DNA of 43,146 nt from Candidatus Gastranaerophilales bacterium (GCA_944322935.1 CALUQO010000022.1:1-43146), one strand, 5' to 3'; positions 15,900 to 23,855 are shown, numbered from the stretch's first letter. Program-made: numbers and translations. Notes: a model not told the origin generated them from the letters alone.

Positions 15900-16829
15900 A
15901 TGACAAATCAAAAAGAAATATGGACACCGGAACAGGTAGAAAAATATTTACAAAGTCTAAAATCAGGTTCAAAACGAAGATTGCCAAATAATGTATATGT
16001 CACAGAAAATTTTACATGGAATGAAGTATTAAGAACTGATGCAAGAAATATAGATATGCCGTCAAGACAAGTGTTGGAAAATTTAAAGACAAGTGCAAAT
16101 GTATTACAGAATTACAGAAACAAAGTTGGTAAAGCAATAACAATAACATCAAGCTGGAGAACACCTACAGAGCAAAAAGCTTTAATAAACGCATATAAGG
16201 AAAAGAAGGCACAAAATAAACCTGTCGGCAGACCTTCAGAAACATCGTTGCACATGGAAGGATTAGCCTTGGATTTTATTGTTGATGGAGTAAAACCATT
16301 ATCAGTGTATGAACATTTTGATAAAACTCTTATGGGAGAGTTAGAAAAAAGTCCTATATATACACATGTAGGATTGCCTACATATTCAGAAAAGTACTTA
16401 AAAAACAACGGTATATTTAGTGAAAAACTTTATAAAAAATTAGATGTCAATGAAATTACACTTACACCTTACGAACAATCAAAAGTTATTAAAAGATTAG
16501 ATGCTTCTAGTTGGAAAACCATTCCTTCAAATTTTAATGCCAAAGCAAATGTACAGGAGTATAAAAACTTTAAAACAAAAATTCAAACTCCTAAAACAAA
16601 TATACCGGTTTCAAACCCTATTAACTCGAAACCTGCTCAAATTACAGCAGACAAAAGAACACCCGCTCAAAAGTTTGATGATGAAATCAGAACAAAATAC
16701 CTACTAATGCAGGAAGAAAGAAAAAGACGATATCCTGTCTTTAGAAAGGGGAGTTCCCCAGCAAAAAGTTCATCAGGTAAAGGCAGGTGGGTAACTATTA
16801 ACGGCAATCATGTATTTATAGAGGATTAA
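15900..16829 (+). CDS. M15-type peptidase (D-Ala-D-Ala carboxypeptidase-like) with phage-type C-terminal motif
   Basis: 309 residues with AAGGAG nine bases upstream of the ATG. Residues ~32-165 match the M15_3-like fold: an FTWNEVLRTDARN lead-in, ITSSWRTPTEQKALINAY (Arg87), then SETSLHMEGLALDFIVD with His118 and Asp125 as zinc ligands; the third ligand is probably His in YTHVGLP. No signal peptide. A Pro/Lys/Ser-rich linker leads to a C-terminal KGRWVTINGNHVFIED, a short WVTINGxHVFI motif that I associate with ends of phage structural and mobile-element proteins. It may cut peptidoglycan stems during phage or conjugative passage. A strong terminator follows. Confidence 0.72.
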   Translation: MTNQKEIWTPEQVEKYLQSLKSGSKRRLPNNVYVTENFTWNEVLRTDARNIDMPSRQVLENLKTSANVLQNYRNKVGKAITITSSWRTPTEQKALINAYKEKKAQNKPVGRPSETSLHMEGLALDFIVDGVKPLSVYEHFDKTLMGELEKSPIYTHVGLPTYSEKYLKNNGIFSEKLYKKLDVNEITLTPYEQSKVIKRLDASSWKTIPSNFNAKANVQEYKNFKTKIQTPKTNIPVSNPINSKPAQITADKRTPAQKFDDEIRTKYLLMQEERKRRYPVFRKGSSPAKSSSGKGRWVTINGNHVFIED

Positions 16830-16837
16830 TTTCAACT

Positions 16838-16870
16838 AAAAGAGCAGGTATAAAAAATACCTGCTCTTTT
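16838..16870 (+). terminator. Rho-independent terminator after the M15-type gene
   Basis: A 14-bp perfect stem (16838-16851 with 16857-16870) around an AAAAA loop; the outer pairs use the A and T runs on either side, and TTTT closes the right arm. Confidence 0.85.
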
Positions 16871-16927
16871 GGCGTTTACCTCAAGTTCAATAAAAACACT
16901 TCTAAAAAACATCATTATACAAGGCAA

Positions 16928-17026
16928 ATGGGATATCCCGCATATACGATAGGGAAATTATTAAATAAACAGGCTCAAATTGATTTAATGCAACAAATAC
17001 TGACTGCTATTTCTGAAACACAGTAA
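16928..17026 (+). CDS. Micro-ORF (32 aa), possibly mobile-element small protein
   Basis: Translation MGYPAYTIGKLLNKQAQIDL continues MQQILTAISETQ. The amphipathic composition with few rare residues looks coding, and AAGG lies five bases before the ATG. The same frame stays open upstream through the terminator. It sits between the M15-type gene and the hairpin island. No family is recognised; a short helical accessory protein is the most that can be said. Confidence 0.4.
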   Translation: MGYPAYTIGKLLNKQAQIDLMQQILTAISETQ

Positions 17027-17694
17027 TATCAACATTTATCAAATTGGATTATTCGGGTACGCATAGTCCTTAATTTCACTAAAATTTTGCTGTCGCAAAA
17101 TTGCCGTTCAATCGGACTATATGTTCTTACGAGTTTCGCAACTTCGTTGCTCACTCTACCGAAAATCCAGCAGTCCCTTAAACAGTCCCTTTTGGGACCC
17201 AAGCGGCTATTTCTTATTCAAGTGCAATATGGCCAAAATGCAATAATAAAGCACCGAAAAGGTGCGTTTTTATGGAGTGAGAGCCAAGTAGGGACTTCAT
17301 CTCTACGGCTCATTCTTCGCCTAGAGCTGAGGTCAACGAGGCTGTCTTGCTCGCTCGCAATAAACGGCATTACGTGTCGAAAACTCAACGTTTTCGCCAC
17401 TTCAGCCTCTGCTCGCTCGCGTTCGAACTTCGCGACAAAGCTTCGTTTTGTGCGAGTTCTTAAACCCATTCTAACTATAAAAAAACAGCACCCTATCGGG
17501 TGTTAACTTGAAAATGGAGCGAGAGACGAGGCTCTCTTGGATTTGCTCCACGCTCGGAAAGTTTCGCTTTTGAGCCTTCGGCTCAACTCCGCTCAATTTC
17601 CTCGCTATCCGGACTTGCACTTCGTGCATCGTCCGTCCGCAAATCCGCTCGAACTCTACTTGAGTTCTCGCCTCTGTCTCTCTATATACTAAAA
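17027..17694. other. Hairpin-rich non-coding island beside tRNA-Gly
   Basis: No credible gene on either strand; the open frames here are Arg/Ser/Leu-rich by-products of the repeats. The DNA is more GC-rich than the neighbouring genes and full of short palindromes centred on CTTCG: GCAAC-TTC-GTTGC (17138-17150, flanked by GAGT/ACTC), ACAAAG-CTTCG-TTTTGT (17435-17451), GAGCC-TTC-GGCTC (17572-17584) and TGCAC-TTC-GTGCA (17616-17628, inside CGGAC/GTCCG). GGATTTGC (17539-17546) pairs with GCAAATCC (17639-17646), enclosing the last two as a branched structure. It also holds one extra and one degenerate copy of the tRNA-Gly 3' end. It could be a relic of an integrated element, a structured RNA or a genome repeat. 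Confidence 0.6.
17489..17534 (-). repeat. 46-bp direct repeat, copy 1 (tRNA-Gly 3' end plus terminator)
   Basis: Identical over 46 bp to 17697-17742. It carries the last 20 bases of the tRNA-Gly (TGGAGCGAGAG... on the plus strand) and its terminator stem, but no tRNA body lies beyond it. This resembles an attachment-site duplication. Confidence 0.85.
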
Positions 17695-17712
17695 AACACC
17701 CTATCGGGTGTT
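17695..17712 (-). terminator. Terminator of tRNA-Gly
   Basis: On the minus strand AACACCC-GATA-GGGTGTT followed by TTTT, ten bases after the CCA end of the tRNA. Confidence 0.85.
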
Positions 17713-17742
17713 AACTTGAAAATGGAGCGAGAGACGAGGCTC
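17697..17742 (-). repeat. 46-bp direct repeat, copy 2 (overlaps the intact tRNA-Gly)
   Basis: Second copy of the 17489-17534 repeat, 208 bp away. It covers the 3' end of the functional tRNA and the downstream terminator. Confidence 0.85.
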
Positions 17743-17797
17743 GAACTCGCGACCCCTTCCTTGGCAAGGAAGTGTTCTACCACTGAACTACTCTCGC
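17723..17797 (-). tRNA. tRNA-Gly (GCC), CCA encoded
   Basis: Minus-strand cloverleaf: acceptor GCGAGAG pairs with CTCTCGC. The D-arm contains AGTTCAGTGGTAGAAC, the anticodon arm is TTCCTTGCCAAGGAA with anticodon GCC, and the T-arm carries GTTCGAGCC. The discriminator is T and CCA is encoded. Length with CCA is 75. The gene lies just downstream of cca on the same strand. Confidence 0.96.
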
Positions 17798-17839
17798 ATT
17801 CGGTAATTATTATTATACATGGCAAATTTTATTTTTCAA

Positions 17840-19051
17840 CTATTTTATTTTGTTCTTTACAAATTCTATTTCATCACTCTTTTTAACAATACTTCCGTTA
17901 AGTTTTCTTTTCAAAATTTCTTCTAAAATTTCTCCTATTTCCCTGCCGTTTGTTATTCCCATTTCTTTTAACTCATCGCCCTTTAACTCAACACGTATCA
18001 AAGACAAATTTTCAAGATATTTTAGAGCTTCTTTTCTCTGCGTAAGCAGATAATATACAATAATCGACTCTGTTGTACGCTTTACAAAAAACTTATAGAT
18101 ATCAAAATTTGTATTCATCACGCTAAGATAATTATTCATCAAATATTCAATATCGCTAAATATTTTCTTTTCACTTCGTGTAAAACAAAACTGTTCTATA
18201 ATTTTCGGGTTTGTTAAAACCGTTCCCAAATATACCAGCCAAACGTGATACGGATTGTACTTATCTACAAGCGTTTTAATTTCTAACCCTTTAAGTTCGG
18301 GCTTTTGCCCGTATATTAATTTATAGTTTTCATTCACTATAAACATGTCATATACTTTTGCACTGTTTAGAGAAAAGCACTGCTTAAGTTCAGATTTTAT
18401 CCTTGCCCATGATATATCTTCATGCATCTGCGTATTTATATATTTTTCCTGCAAAGCCTTAGTGTGAGCATCTCTGTGGAAGTTAAATCTTGCCGCAAAT
18501 TTTAATGCACGCAAGATTCTTGAGGGATCTTCGTTAAAGCTGTTGTCGTGCAATACTCTAATCTTTTTATTGTTTAAATCCTTTATTCCCCCGACATAAT
18601 CGATAACATCGCCGTAATTTTTTTTATTCAATGACATTGCAAGAGAATTGATGGTAAAATCACGTCTGTAAACATCTTCCTGCAGGGAACAGCCTATTTT
18701 AACAACAACAGGCAAATGTCCTCTATGCGGGTAAAACTCCTGTCTGGTTGAAGCAAAGTCAATCTCTACTTCTCCGTCAAAAACGGCCTTGGCCGTTTTA
18801 AGTTCGTTTTGCACCTGAAGTATTTTGCAATATTTTTTTTCCGCAAGAAGGTGACAAAATTTTATAGCATCGCCTTCTACCGTTACATCAATATCAAGAG
18901 ATTTTCTTTTTAATAACAAATCTCTTACAATACCGCCTATTAAATAAATTTTAAAATTGTGTTCATCCGCCGTTTGTGAGCACAATTTAAGAGCATTCAA
19001 TATTTCGTCAGAAAGCTGTGCTTTCATTTGTTTTTCTATATTTAAAGGCAT
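17840..19051 (-). CDS. cca: CCA-adding enzyme / tRNA nucleotidyltransferase (class II)
   Basis: 403 residues. The nucleotidyltransferase head shows IYLIGGIVRDLLL (Gly39-Gly40) and SLDIDVTVEG (Asp53, Asp55, metal ligands), then DFTINSLAMSL, VLHDNSFNEDPSRILRALKFAARF and the RNA/PAP-like second domain. The family adds or repairs CCA on tRNA 3' ends; poly(A) polymerase is the alternative activity. The class-II head and tail are complete, although the C-terminal region is shorter than in HD-domain enzymes. The start is six bases after the stop of the gene at 19058, so coupling is likely. The next gene on the strand is the tRNA-Gly, a fitting neighbour. Confidence 0.9.
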   Translation of the reverse strand: MPLNIEKQMKAQLSDEILNALKLCSQTADEHNFKIYLIGGIVRDLLLKRKSLDIDVTVEGDAIKFCHLLAEKKYCKILQVQNELKTAKAVFDGEVEIDFASTRQEFYPHRGHLPVVVKIGCSLQEDVYRRDFTINSLAMSLNKKNYGDVIDYVGGIKDLNNKKIRVLHDNSFNEDPSRILRALKFAARFNFHRDAHTKALQEKYINTQMHEDISWARIKSELKQCFSLNSAKVYDMFIVNENYKLIYGQKPELKGLEIKTLVDKYNPYHVWLVYLGTVLTNPKIIEQFCFTRSEKKIFSDIEYLMNNYLSVMNTNFDIYKFFVKRTTESIIVYYLLTQRKEALKYLENLSLIRVELKGDELKEMGITNGREIGEILEEILKRKLNGSIVKKSDEIEFVKNKIK

Positions 19052-19057
19052 ATTTTT

Positions 19058-19753
19058 TTAACGATTTTTTACGTATATATTACCGAATAATTTTACAAAA
19101 GAATTACGTTCTTTTTCAAGTTCTTCAATTCTTTTTATCAAAATTTTGTTATCGGATAAAATCTCTTCCAGCTTGTTTACAAGTATTTGATTATCTTTTT
19201 TGTATTCGCCAAGCTGCACCGCATCTTCAATAAAATCTGTCTGTTTTATGTAATCCGCAACATCACTCGTAATTTTTCTTGCAATGGATTCTGCCAGCAC
19301 CGCAAGAGTTTGATTGGAAATATCAAGAGTTACATTTTTTAATTCATTTTCAACTTCTCTGTTAACTTCATTCAATACTGCAACCGGAAGTTCTTGCGGG
19401 TCTTGAATATTTTGTGTTTGTTCGCCATTTTCCTGCGGAGGTATAATTTGTGTTTCGGCAATTTCCCGTACAAATTCTTTACCTTCTTCTTGCGGAGTTT
19501 CAGGTATTTCTACAGTCATATCAACAGGAGTAATGTCATCTTTGTTCATTATATTAATTTCATTTTTAGGCTCTTTTTGTTTTATCCCGTTACGGATTTT
19601 TTCCACGGCCATTTCGTCAAAAAATTCTATCCCGTTTGCATCTTCGTAAATCGGTTCGATTTTCCAATTTTTGATAAAAGCATCCAAAATAAAATTGTCT
19701 ATGAACAAATCTTCACTGTTTAAGATTTCAATAATTTTTTCTTTATTAAACAT
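19058..19753 (-). CDS. Coiled-coil protein with possible MerR-like N-terminal domain
   Basis: 231 residues from the ATG at 19751-19753 (GAGGT just upstream); a longer frame to 19825 adds a hydrophobic stretch without support. Residues ~1-50 (IIEILNSEDLFIDNFILDAF, NWKIEPIYEDANGIEFFDEM) look like a small helical DNA-binding or MerR-like module. An acidic Pro/Glu/Gln linker follows. The last ~100 residues form a coiled coil (QILVNKLEEILSDNKILIKR). No close family is recognised. It is coupled to cca downstream and divergent from the sigma gene across a structured 165-bp island. A scaffold or regulator is possible; neither is shown. Confidence 0.6.
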   Translation of the reverse strand: MFNKEKIIEILNSEDLFIDNFILDAFIKNWKIEPIYEDANGIEFFDEMAVEKIRNGIKQKEPKNEINIMNKDDITPVDMTVEIPETPQEEGKEFVREIAETQIIPPQENGEQTQNIQDPQELPVAVLNEVNREVENELKNVTLDISNQTLAVLAESIARKITSDVADYIKQTDFIEDAVQLGEYKKDNQILVNKLEEILSDNKILIKRIEELEKERNSFVKLFGNIYVKNR

Positions 19754-19849
19754 CAAGACCTCAACAACCTGAATGTATATAAATGATAATATATTTTGAA
19801 CAAAAAGAAAATACATTGTAAACATTTGAGGAAACTTTTTTTTTCACCC

Positions 19850-20015
19850 GTCGTCATGAAAATTAATATGTTCGAGAAAAATTCGTGATAAGTAACAAAG
19901 TGACGTGAACGAATTTTTTGACAAAGCGAACAGTAGAGCGTAAGCGATACTTGTGAGCCTGTCACCGAAACTTAACGAAGTTAAGTGTAGGCGAGTGACA
20001 TATTGAAAAGACGAC
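19850..20015. other. Structured non-coding element upstream of the sigma gene
   Basis: GTCGTC (19850-19855) pairs with GACGAC (20010-20015). Inside lie AAAAATTCGT (19877-19886) with ACGAATTTTT (19909-19918), and GTCAC (19961-19965) with GTGAC (19995-19999), which encloses CTTAAC-GAA-GTTAAG (19971-19985, the CTTCG-centred hairpin on the other strand). The layout is a branched fold of about 165 bp. It could be a 5' regulatory RNA for the sigma gene or a mobile palindromic element of the same kind as the island at 17.1-17.7 kb. Confidence 0.5.
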
Positions 20016-20072
20016 ACCGGATTAAATAGAGAGATTTACCAAATATAAATTTTTTGGATGAGGAATTTGGAA

Positions 20073-21062
20073 ATGTTAAATAATCTGACACAAAATTTTG
20101 CTGTCGAAGATTTTGACGTACAAAATTTTGAGGAAAATTTTTTGGAAAAAGAAGAAAATCAGGATTTACAAGATTCCGCTCAAGATGCTGAGATTGAAAC
20201 AGTCGAAACCTTCAGCACTATTGTGAAAAAAAATGATATCCTGCAAAACTATCTTAAAGATATAGGCCGGATAAAACTTTTAAAAGCGCAAGACGAGAGG
20301 GAACTCGGCAGGCAAATTAGAGAGGGAAGTGCAAAAGAGGCTGAACTTGCCAAGAAGAAACTTATTCAAGCAAATTTAAGACTCGTTGTCAGCATTGCAA
20401 AAAAATATATAGGTCAGGGTGTGTTGTTTATGGATCTGGTACAGGAAGGGTCTTTAGGACTGATTAAGGCCGCTGAAAAATTTGATTACAAAAAGGGTTT
20501 CAAATTCAGTACTTACGCAACATGGTGGATAAAGCAATCCATTGTGAGGGCAATATCTAATCATTCGCGTACAATAAGAATCCCAGTGCATATGACAGAT
20601 AAAATCAGGCTTTACAAAAAAGTTTCGGCAGCTTTGACAAGCAAACTCGGAAGAGAACCCAGCGATGCGGAAATGAGTGCAAAGCTCGGGATATCAGAAA
20701 AGAAGCTGGAAAATATAAAAAATGCAATTTTTAAAGATCCTGTGAGCCTTGATACGCCAATAGCCGAAGATTTGGTGCTTGAGGATTATGTGGCAGATGA
20801 CAGCTATCGTTCTCCGGACGCATCTACGCAATCAATGTTTTTATACAAGGACGTTATGTCCATGTTGAACTTCTTAAGCCAGCGTGAAAAAACAATATTG
20901 ATAAACCGTTTCGGGCTTAATGGCAACAGCAAACATACACTGGAGGAAATAGGCAGAATAATGGGTTTTTCAAAAGAGAGAATACGCCAGATTGAAAACA
21001 TTGCCCTGCAAAAACTAAAAGCCAAACAGGAAATTTCACACCTTAAAGAATATTTAAACTAA
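20073..21062 (+). CDS. RNA polymerase sigma-70 factor (SigA/RpoD-like)
   Basis: 329 residues from the chosen ATG; GAGGA lies eight bases upstream, while the in-frame ATG at 20058 lacks a site. An acidic N-terminal ~55 residues precede region 1.2 ([20 protein letters not shown]). Region 2 follows ([40 protein letters not shown]), then region 3 ([20 protein letters not shown]) and region 4 ([38 protein letters not shown]). The canonical region 1.1 is absent or very short, so it may be group 1 or group 2. It directs promoter choice; as a probable main factor it fits the TTGaaa/TATAAT boxes seen in this window. A strong terminator follows at 21173. Confidence 0.88.
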   Translation: MLNNLTQNFAVEDFDVQNFEENFLEKEENQDLQDSAQDAEIETVETFSTIVKKNDILQNYLKDIGRIKLLKAQDERELGRQIREGSAKEAELAKKKLIQANLRLVVSIAKKYIGQGVLFMDLVQEGSLGLIKAAEKFDYKKGFKFSTYATWWIKQSIVRAISNHSRTIRIPVHMTDKIRLYKKVSAALTSKLGREPSDAEMSAKLGISEKKLENIKNAIFKDPVSLDTPIAEDLVLEDYVADDSYRSPDASTQSMFLYKDVMSMLNFLSQREKTILINRFGLNGNSKHTLEEIGRIMGFSKERIRQIENIALQKLKAKQEISHLKEYLN

Positions 21063-21172
21063 AAATCAGAAGTGCGAGGGTAACAACAACTTTCAAAGGA
21101 TACTTATAATTTCTCAACAGGAATTATACAGTCTTCTTTGGACATCTTAAACTCCTTAGTGACGCTATTTCA

Positions 21173-21204
21173 GCAAAATCCGGTTTCGGGTTTTGCTTTT
21201 TTTT
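21173..21204 (+). terminator. Rho-independent terminator after the sigma gene
   Basis: GCAAAATCCG (21173-21182) pairs with CGGGTTTTGC (21187-21196), one G-T wobble, loop GTTT, then T8. The ~110 bp between the sigma stop and this hairpin hold no open frame and may be 3' UTR or a short RNA. Confidence 0.9.
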
Positions 21205-21299
21205 GTTTAACTGGCCGGTTTTTGTATAGCCGGTATGCTATGACAGAAAGTATAATTTAAAGTATAAAAATTAATACCGAATTTTACAAACTTTACATA

Positions 21300-21328
21300 T
21301 TGAAATAATCAAAATATAGAGGTATAAT
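21300..21328 (+). promoter_or_regulatory. Sigma-70 promoter for the 21374 gene
   Basis: TTGAAA (21300-21305), 17-base spacer, TATAAT (21323-21328). The start of the small gene is 45 bases downstream. Confidence 0.8.
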
Positions 21329-21373
21329 AATTGAGCCGAAGAAAGTATTATGGGAATGAGAAAGGAGATTAAA

Positions 21374-21613
21374 ATGCGCGTCAGCTTAGCTACAAACCAC
21401 ATGTCATGTCAACCTTTGAGAAGTTTTGGAAAAGCTGAACAGCCTCAAAAAAATCCTCAGGCGAACCCTGCGTTTGCTTCTTCCAATAATACTGTATCTA
21501 AAGAAGAATACGATAAGTTGAGCGCAAAATACGATCTTGCTTGCCGCATTGCATGTGCACAGGCACAGCAGTACAACCAGCTTGCTGCTAAATACAGAGC
21601 TGTTGCTAAGTAA
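21374..21613 (+). CDS. Small SFG-motif protein of unknown function (79 aa)
   Basis: The ATG at 21374 has an ideal AAAGGAG seven bases upstream; the in-frame starts at 21350 and 21356 do not. The N-terminus (MRVSLATNHMSCQPLRSFGK) carries RSFGK, related to the PSFG motif of the 25.2-27.2 kb proteins, then an NPxF-like NPAFAS. The C-terminal half (VSKEEYDKLSAKYDLACRIA, AQQYNQLAAKYRAVAK) is a predicted helix pair with two cysteines. Own promoter and a clear ribosome site suggest good expression. No known family. Confidence 0.75.
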   Translation: MRVSLATNHMSCQPLRSFGKAEQPQKNPQANPAFASSNNTVSKEEYDKLSAKYDLACRIACAQAQQYNQLAAKYRAVAK

Positions 21614-21623
21614 GTTTTGTTTT

Positions 21624-21992
21624 TTAGTTTAAGCTCACATCTTTTAAATGTTCAATTTTGGGATTATCCTGTCCTAAAACTGATATTATATCTATACGGA
21701 ATTTTTTGTAGTCCTCGTCCGTTACCTGCATATAAGCCAATCCGGCTTTGAAAATGTGTTCAAGTTTTTTGTTATTTACCGCTTCAAAAGGGTGTCCGCA
21801 GTTTTCGTTTGTGCGTGTTTTAACCTCAACAAAGACAAGTGTGTCCTTGTCTTTTGCAATTATATCTATTTCCGCAAGTCTGGAATATCTGAAATTGCGC
21901 TCCAGTATCTTGTATCCCTGTTTTTGCAAAAATTGGCATGCCATATCTTCGCCGGAATTTCCTATAACTTTATTGTTTAAAAATCTAAACAT
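21624..21992 (-). CDS. yraN: YraN/UPF0102 family predicted endonuclease-like protein
   Basis: 122 residues. The family signature is visible: GNSGEDMACQFLQKQGYKIL, RNFRYSRLAEIDIIAKDKDT, then LVFVEVKTRTN. The E-x(n)-D...E-x-K layout (Glu15, Asp43, Glu56, Lys58 approximately) is the PD-(D/E)xK nuclease-like core of UPF0102. Function is poorly defined; such genes often sit near rnhB and DNA-processing genes. It overlaps the WYL gene at 21985 by eight bases, so the two are co-translated. Confidence 0.88.
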   Translation of the reverse strand: MFRFLNNKVIGNSGEDMACQFLQKQGYKILERNFRYSRLAEIDIIAKDKDTLVFVEVKTRTNENCGHPFEAVNNKKLEHIFKAGLAYMQVTDEDYKKFRIDIISVLGQDNPKIEHLKDVSLN

Positions 21993-22893
21993 ACATACTC
22001 TCCATATCTTCTATAAGACGGAGCATTTTATCTTTCATAGTTTTGGGATACAAAATTTCGCAATTATCAAAATATCTGATAAGCCTTTTTAAAATCAAAT
22101 CTTTATCTTCAAGATTGTTGGAAACAATAATGTAATCAACACCCTGTTCTATTACGCATTCCCCCTCTTTAAGCCTGTATGAAGAAGCGAGTCTGTTTTT
22201 TAATTTAAAAGTAACAGAGCCGGCCAGATTTATTGTAGAAACCTGTGGTGTCTGGTGTGCTTCTGTAATATTTTTTAATAAAAATTCTTTGTACGAGTTA
22301 GTTTCGTAATAATAACAGATGATAGCCGCATTATTGCTTTTGTAAACAATTTTTATAGGCGCAACATTATATTTCTCAGTTTCTCCGGTCGACTCATTTT
22401 TATATCTTATAGTCAATTTGAGCTTATCTTTGCAATATTTTTCGAACTTTTTGATATTTTCATCATACAAACCCAGCTGAAAATCTTCAATATACGGTTT
22501 TATTGTTTTTTGGGATATCAAATCAAGTGTACTGTCAGAAAAATTTTTTTCTATAACATCTAAAGCACTGACTAAATTTTCTTTTAATTCTTTACTTTGT
22601 ATATGCGGCAGAGAACTTTCAATAAGTTTAATTAAAGACAAATCATTTTCATTAAAATCAATAGGGTCAATGCTTCTTTGTATGTAATATTTGTTATCTT
22701 TTTGCTTTACAACCGGCAGATTTAAAAGTTTTAGGGTGTTTAAATATTTGTTAATCAGTTCTTTTCTATAGCTGTTGTCAGAAGTGTCTTCAACAATTTC
22801 CAGCAACTCTTCCATAGAAAGAGGATGTTTTATAAGCTCTTTCAACAGTTCAATTAATCTGTAACCGGCATTATTTATTTTACTGACAACCAT
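21985..22893 (-). CDS. WYL-domain helix-turn-helix regulator, copy B
   Basis: 302 residues. N-terminal HTH (NAGYRLIELLKELIKHPLSM) and C-terminal WYL-like domain (LKLTIRYKNESTGETEKYNV, KSNNAAIICYYYETNSYKEF), where the W-Y-L core is diverged. WYL proteins sense nucleic-acid or nucleotide ligands and often control DNA-damage or phage-defence genes. A paralogue of the gene at 22880: both open with xxGYRxLxLLxxLIKHPLS. The genes overlap by 14 bases. The pair might act as a heterodimer; that is inference. Confidence 0.8.
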   Translation of the reverse strand: MVVSKINNAGYRLIELLKELIKHPLSMEELLEIVEDTSDNSYRKELINKYLNTLKLLNLPVVKQKDNKYYIQRSIDPIDFNENDLSLIKLIESSLPHIQSKELKENLVSALDVIEKNFSDSTLDLISQKTIKPYIEDFQLGLYDENIKKFEKYCKDKLKLTIRYKNESTGETEKYNVAPIKIVYKSNNAAIICYYYETNSYKEFLLKNITEAHQTPQVSTINLAGSVTFKLKNRLASSYRLKEGECVIEQGVDYIIVSNNLEDKDLILKRLIRYFDNCEILYPKTMKDKMLRLIEDMESMYV

Positions 22894-23842
22894 TTTTATA
22901 TCCCGTTTTTATATCTGCCAAAATCCTTAAAAACTCTTCTTGCACGGATTTCGGCGAAAGCAGTTTGCAATCCGTGCCAAAAGACAAAACTCTCTGATAA
23001 AAATTAAATTTATTGCTTACATTAGCCAAAACTTTAATTGATGATTCATCTTTTTCCAAAATCTTTTCGTACTCATTGCAGGTAAAAGTTTGTACACTGC
23101 TGCCTTTTAACAAATATTCAACATCAGTAACCGGTTTCAAAAAGTTGTCAGTACCTGCATTGGGAGCACTGTATATTTGTGAGATAACTTCTTTAATTTT
23201 GTCAATTCTCAAATAACCGAAACTGTCATATTTTAAATTGTACCCCCAAACATAAAGCTTATTATGCTCAAAGGTAATATACTCGGGCGAAAATTCCAGT
23301 TCTTCAAGACCATAGTGAGGTGACTTATAAATAAATGTTGCCATTTTACGTGTTTTAATAAAAAGTATTACTGTATTTAATATATCAATATTGATATCAT
23401 TAAAAGGATGCTTTGTTGTTAAAATATCGACAGATTCCCTATCCGGTGCAAGACAAGATATTTTTGCAAACAAACTGTTTAAAAGAAAAACCGCCTGCCA
23501 ATTTTCACGTGCAATAATCCCTTCTCTAAATGTTTGCAATGCCATTATTTGCGCTTTGTCAAAATAAATGCCGAATGGGTGAGATTTCAGGACATATTTA
23601 TTATCGGTTTTCTGTGACGGTCTGCTTATAACACAGCCGGATTTTCTTAAAGTGTTAATAGTGTTTGTTATACTGTCTTTGGAAAGATCCTTTCCGACAA
23701 TAGCATCCTGTTCAAGAACTTCGATTAATTCATTTCTTGATAACGGATGTTTAATTAATTGTGAAAGCAAAAATAAAGCCCTATAACCTGTTTTGGTTAT
23801 ATTATTATTCTCGTTGAGATTTTTGTTTTGCAAAAAATTCAT
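22880..23842 (-). CDS. WYL-domain helix-turn-helix regulator, copy A
   Basis: 320 residues. HTH region TKTGYRALFLLSQLIKHPLS, then a helical linker. The WYL domain is recognisable around MATFIYKSPHYGLEELEFSP and HNKLYVWGYNLKYDSFGYLR (the YxWGY is a typical WYL hallmark). It is the first gene of a WYL-WYL-yraN overlap set, 13 bp after the 2-hydroxyacyl-CoA dehydratase-type gene, so possibly in one transcript. No strong ribosome site before the ATG. Confidence 0.82.
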   Translation of the reverse strand: MNFLQNKNLNENNNITKTGYRALFLLSQLIKHPLSRNELIEVLEQDAIVGKDLSKDSITNTINTLRKSGCVISRPSQKTDNKYVLKSHPFGIYFDKAQIMALQTFREGIIARENWQAVFLLNSLFAKISCLAPDRESVDILTTKHPFNDINIDILNTVILFIKTRKMATFIYKSPHYGLEELEFSPEYITFEHNKLYVWGYNLKYDSFGYLRIDKIKEVISQIYSAPNAGTDNFLKPVTDVEYLLKGSSVQTFTCNEYEKILEKDESSIKVLANVSNKFNFYQRVLSFGTDCKLLSPKSVQEEFLRILADIKTGYKNGCQ

Positions 23843-23855
23843 CGTGAGTTATTCT

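Noticed and set aside
17087-17506. 139-codon plus frame and an 83-codon minus frame
   Set aside because: Both cross hairpins and tRNA-derived repeats, lack ribosome sites and have unnatural Arg/Ser/Leu composition for this genome.
17539-17646. Integron attC site or retron msr/msd as the explanation of the branched hairpin
   Set aside because: No integrase or reverse transcriptase in the window and no GTTRRRY-type boundary at the stem.
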